Source: Plasmodiophora brassicae (taxonomy: Eukaryota; Endomyxa; Phytomyxea; Plasmodiophorida; Plasmodiophoridae). Taken from it: a stretch of DNA of 64,000 bases. The stretch is taken from NCBI GenBank assembly GCA_039704465.1, contig JASFAU010000013.1:1054001-1118000 (forward strand), written 5' to 3'. The notes beneath the pieces were generated by a model. It worked only from the letters and a program-made list of their open reading frames with translations. It did no database searches and was not told the origin of the DNA. How positions within the stretch are numbered: the first letter of the stretch is position 1; each line of letters begins with the position of its first letter. The translations under genes and the position numbers were made by a program. Shown here in pieces: positions 61,101-64,000 of this stretch.

Positions 61101-62598
61101 GTCGATCCCTGCCGGGATCGGGCAGTTGACGTCTTTGGATGACCTGTGAGTATTGGCCACATTGTGTGATACCGTTGCTGGTCACTGAACCGATGCTGGT
61201 AGGTACTTGAGCAACAATAAGCTGCAGTTGGTTCCTGCTAATATCGGGCAGTTGACGTGGTTGAGGCGGCTGTGAGTACTAGCCGCATTGTGTGGTACCG
61301 TTCTTGGTCACTGAACCGATGGTAATAGGGACTTGGGTCAGAATCAGTTGCAGTCGATTCCTGCGGAGATCGGGCAATTGACGTCGTTGAAAGACCTGTG
61401 AGTACTGGCCGCATGATTTAACACCGTGCCTGGACATTGAACAGATGTTGATAGGGACTTATCTTCAAACCAGTTGCAATCGATTCCTGTCGAGATCGGA
61501 CAATTGACGTCGTTGGAATTTCTGTACTGGCCGCATTGTGTGATACCGTTTCTGGTCACTTAATCGATGCTGATAGGGATTTGACTTCTAATCAATTGCA
61601 GTCGATTCCTGCCGAGATAGGGCAATTGAGGTCGTTGAAGTTGCTGTGAGTATTGGCCGTATTGCATAAGGCGTTCTGGGCATTGAACCGATGCTGACAG
61701 GGACCTGCATTCCAACCCGTTGAAGTCGATTCCTGCCGACGTCGAGCTTCGTGTTCCTCTGCTTCCGCCGCTTGCCTTGGCTTCCCCTCAAGGGCCGCCT
61801 TCCTCGGCTCGCTCTCAAGGGCCGCCTTCTTCGGCTCTCTCTCAAGGGCCGCCTTCCTCGGCTCTCCCTCAAGGGCCGCCTTCCGCGGCTCTCTCTCAAG
61901 GGCCGCCTTCCACGGTTCCCTCTCAAGGACCGCCTTCCACGTCTCGGATCTTCCTCAAGGGTCGCCTTCCTTCCGGAACGGATTCCAGTAAGGCGATCAA
62001 GGGACGTCTTCATACACGTCTTCGTGGCACCGCGGCCCAGGCAGAGTACAAGGAGGTGCGCATCGGCAAGCCAGTCGTGGCGGAGCCGTACAGGCCGCGG
62101 AAGCAGGGCAAGGTCCTCAAGGCGATGGCTATTGGTGGTGCGGCTTTTGCTGCCGGTGGTGCTGGCGTGGTTGTCTTTGCTGACCAGATCAAGGAGAACG
62201 CTGGTGAGAACCAGTTCACGAACGCGCTCGTCAACATCAAGGACACTGTCAGCGGCAAGAAGGGACAGATGAAGCAAGACCTGAAGCAGAGGACAACCAA
62301 GAATTCGGCTTCGCCAGTGGTCGTGTCGCCCCAGCAGCGGAAGCAGGGCAAGGTCCTCAAGGCGATTGCCATTGGTGGTGCGGCCCTTGTCGCCGGTGGT
62401 GCTGGCGTAGTTGCCTTTGCTGCCCAGATCAAGAAGAAGACCGGCGAGAACCAGTCCTCGAACGCCAAGGGTATGGTCGCCGTCAAGAAAGGACAGACGA
62501 AGAACGATTTGAAGCAGAAGACGGCCACGAACTCGGCTTCGTCAGTCGCTGTCGGTGCCACGGCCTTCGCTGCCGTTGCCTTCGCCATCGTCGCCTGA
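58169..62598 (+). CDS. Secreted F-box-like / leucine-rich-repeat protein with one LRR per exon
   Basis: Signal peptide MKRFELIAAVAAAAAVLIIG, then an F-box-like segment NGLPDDMIRIIFLDYGTEDD. A linker reads SKFAVLAADKFLANNGSFER and ends DMMPFLVKCGADTSLVTEL before a gtacgt intron. From 58930 come 22 exons of exactly 69 nt, each encoding one 23-residue LRR of the type DLTNNQLQSVPAEIGQLTSL, all in phase 2. The terminal exon 61701-62598 holds a last half repeat, six QGPPS repeats and two copies of a ~78-residue module with a glycine/alanine hydrophobic stretch (VLKAMAIGGAAFAAGGAGVV), then a hydrophobic C-terminus. The frame changes near 58,550-58,650 and that junction is unresolved. LRRs usually bind protein ligands; a surface or secreted role is inferred. 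Confidence 0.72.
58549..58602 (+). repeat. 27-bp tandem duplication inside the LRR gene
   Basis: ctgctctcgtggcctagtgg... occurs twice head to tail (58549-58575 and 58576-58602) with one final-base difference. 27 nt keeps the frame, but the coding frame downstream differs from that upstream. Confidence 0.9.
58930..61700 (+). repeat. Exon-intron tandem array: 22 units of about 126 bp
   Basis: Exon starts: 58930, 59056, 59182, 59308, 59434, 59560, 59686, 59812, 59938, 60067, 60198, 60322, 60448, 60574, 60700, 60824, 60950, 61077, 61203, 61329, 61455, 61577. Spacing is 126 in most cases (extremes 122-131). All exons are 69 nt; introns of 53-62 nt begin gtgagt, gtatgt, gtgggt or similar and end tgataggg-type with ag. 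Both exon and intron are repeated. Confidence 0.92.
61786..61950 (+). repeat. 30-bp coding tandem repeat (QGPPSSALS)
   Basis: Six imperfect 30-nt units of the form caagggccgccttcctcggc encode Q-G-P-P-S-x-A-x-S. All three frames and the opposite strand are open here; the frame continuing from the LRR exon is taken as coding. Confidence 0.85.
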
Positions 62599-63407
62599 GC
62601 AATTAGCAGTTTGGAATTGACATGATTTTCCTGTTCGTCAGTCTGCGAATAAACAGTTCATTGATATCCAACATCGCATCCATTGTTTCCTCCCGCTGTT
62701 CCTATCGCGCACATGGCAGATTCGGTCGCGCCCTATTCCAAGCGAACGCCCCGCGTTCATCGCCGCCAATAGAGAACTTTCGGAGCCACTTTTCCGACGG
62801 CTTGGCCTGCTGCCCTGCCATCTTCTTCAATCAGGCCTGAAATCGGTCCTGGTTGTGCCGCGGATGGTCAATCATCACCAACCGCTTCATTATAGCGGCC
62901 ATCACCGACTCTGGGACCTCAGGTTCCCGATGCCCGCCGATCTGCATAGCCCCGTCAGAGCGCTGTGCTGTACTTTCGGTCTGGAAATGACAGCGGCCGG
63001 CGGCGTTCCGGACGAACAAGTGTCAGGGTCCACTGACTCGCCGCTTGACGATCTTGTCATGCGGCATACCCGCCAGGTCCACGTCTTAGACGACCTGGGT
63101 GTGGGGCACGACATCGATCGGGAACGAGTCGTTTGTGATTATGCCGAGCCGGGGCGGTATACGTCGTGTCGTGCCCAGATACAGGTCGGCAACCAGGACT
63201 GTTTAGGGCCCTAGGCCCTGGTCGCGTGCGGTGCATCTTCTGCACGTCGTCGCGTAAGCAGGACGATCCCGCACCGGTATTCGATAAGCATTTAGGGTGC
63301 GTCTGGCAACCGGAAAAATCGCAATTTTTGGCCCAAAAATGGCATTTTTCTCAGTAAAATGGCATTTCTTGAAAAATAACATTTTTGTAGCGTCTGGCAA
63401 ACCATCT
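62599..63407. other. Unassigned region with AT-rich repeats
   Basis: No confident gene. Minus-strand fragments (VMAAIMKRLVMIDHPRHNQD near 62,870 and DVDLAGMPHDKIVKRRVSGP near 63,050) look protein-like but lie in different frames. From 63,300 the sequence turns AT-rich, with repeated aaaatggcattttt motifs and two copies of gcgtctggcaa (63,299 and 63,390). Confidence 0.35.
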
Positions 63408-63941
63408 TCAGATTTTGGAAAATGCCATTTTTCGAGATTGAGCTCTGAGCTCAATTTCGAAAAATGGCATTTTGAAGCGAGCGCCAATGCCGGACGCGCA
63501 CGCCGTGTTGGGCGACCATGGGGTACTCCCGTTGATGGTGGCGGCGGCATGGTACTCGGTTATGTACCTGTTGAAGACGCCATGCCGCACGTCTAGCCTT
63601 TCAGGAAAGGCGTTCAAGTTGTCGTCCCACCCGAAGCCCGACATGTCCAGCAGGCTTCGGAAATGGCCAAACTTCGTCTTCAGCTTCGCAACACGGTCAG
63701 CAACTCCAGACTTTCCACCACAGGTTGAGCTCACCGATTCGAAGTGGGTTTTTACCTGGCTCAGTGAATACTGAACACCGAACTTGGTGTTGAAATTCGC
63801 CAAGGCCGCAGTCCAAGCTTCTTTCTTAAAATTGTTTCCAGCCCGCTTACCGCGATCCGCTTGTTTCTGCAGCTGGCGCAACAAGTACTTGGACTTGGTG
63901 CCATCTTTCCAGTTGGCCGACACGCTGTCGCTCGCCACCAT
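63408..63941 (-). CDS. Myb/SANT-like DNA-binding domain protein
   Basis: 177 residues from the ATG at 63941. Residues about 10-125 match the Myb/SANT-like (Myb_DNA-bind_3) pattern: W at 11, RAGNNFKKEAWTAALANFNT, KFGVQYSLSQVKTHF and the hallmark LLDMSGFGWDDNLNAF. This domain is common in transposon-derived and plant/fungal regulatory proteins. After about residue 150 the frame runs into an AT-rich palindrome (KMPFFEIELRAQSRKMAFSK), so the natural C-terminus may have been replaced by a repeat insertion. Confidence 0.65.
   Translation of the reverse strand: MVASDSVSANWKDGTKSKYLLRQLQKQADRGKRAGNNFKKEAWTAALANFNTKFGVQYSLSQVKTHFESVSSTCGGKSGVADRVAKLKTKFGHFRSLLDMSGFGWDDNLNAFPERLDVRHGVFNRYITEYHAAATINGSTPWSPNTACASGIGARFKMPFFEIELRAQSRKMAFSKI
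63419..63473. repeat. 55-nt near-perfect palindrome
   Basis: aaaatgccatttttcgagat...gagctctgagctc...tttcgaaaaatggcatttt pairs over 27-bp arms with one mismatch. Further aaaatggcattt copies precede it at 63,337-63,368, suggesting a miniature foldback element. Confidence 0.85.
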
Positions 63942-64000
63942 TGCAAATGGAAATGCCGGCCCCGGCCGGGCCTGTCCCCTGCGGAGTCCGCGACGCCCGT

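Noticed and set aside
58881..61560. Long minus-strand open frames across the LRR region (rich in STARSRQGSTA repeats)
   Set aside because: They are the antisense of the repeated exon-intron units. Plus-strand exons have perfect length and splice periodicity and encode canonical LRRs.
58930..61700. CRISPR-like regular repeat array
   Set aside because: The period fits superficially, but the repeat is a protein-coding exon plus a spliceosomal intron in a eukaryotic gene, with no conserved direct repeat separated by unique spacers.
1..64000. Prokaryotic origin suggested by high GC and dense open frames
   Set aside because: Spliceosomal introns with matching phases, eL43, Vps39, MIP and chromoviral retrotransposons are all eukaryotic.

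Overview
The window looks like nuclear DNA of a GC-rich unicellular eukaryote. Genes sit close together on both strands. Introns are tiny (about 50-80 nt), begin GT and end AG, and can be placed by exact phase agreement in many genes. Conserved eukaryotic genes are present: ribosomal protein eL43, Vps39, mitochondrial intermediate peptidase, an SLX4-like subunit and a TPX2-like protein. So are Ty3/gypsy chromoviruses, secreted low-complexity proteins, secreted RING-H2 proteins, a secreted LRR protein and a crinkler-like kinase gene. The mixture of GC-rich compact genome, minute introns and effector-like secreted RING/LRR/kinase proteins fits a phytomyxean (Plasmodiophora-type Rhizaria) best, but that is inference; a search would settle it.

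Layout. 1-2.4 kb: partial SLX4-like gene and a secreted RING-H2 gene (minus). 2.4-8.1 kb: repeat-rich ground with a small membrane-protein module in four copies, a 235-bp inverted repeat, a 5'-truncated gypsy element and two decayed relatives of the neighbouring vacuolin-like gene. 8.2-13.2 kb: vacuolin-like SPFH gene, TPX2-like gene and two hypotheticals. 13.2-22.1 kb: a divergent pair of secreted low-complexity proteins (one with NANP-like repeats), the RING-H2 paralogue, and a decayed duplicate of the second secreted gene. 22.1-29.9 kb: a crinkler-like kinase gene cut in two by a very young full-length LTR retrotransposon (LTRs differ by one base, 5-bp target duplication). 30-31.9 kb: palindromes, a gene fragment and repeats. 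31.9-40 kb: hypothetical protein, GT69 mannosyltransferase and a five-exon gene encoding a soluble-adenylyl-cyclase-type protein fused to a cyclic-nucleotide phosphodiesterase. 40.1-48 kb: MIP peptidase, eL43, a secreted protein and Vps39. 48-57 kb: four consecutive minus-strand secretory-pathway genes: a glycosyltransferase-like protein, an O-fucosyltransferase-like protein, a DUF268 protein and a class C GPCR with a 5'-nucleotidase-like ectodomain. 58.2-62.6 kb: a secreted LRR gene whose repeats are 22 exons of exactly 69 nt on a ~126-bp period. 63.4-63.9 kb: a Myb/SANT-like gene.

Themes. Cyclic-nucleotide and GPCR signalling (cyclase-PDE fusion, class C receptor), secretory glycosylation (GT69, GlcT-like, O-FucT-like, DUF268) and secreted effector-like proteins dominate, with repeated local duplication and decay around the secreted genes. 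I saw no tRNA, rRNA or CRISPR array. Several starts and some internal splice sites remain unresolved and are flagged.
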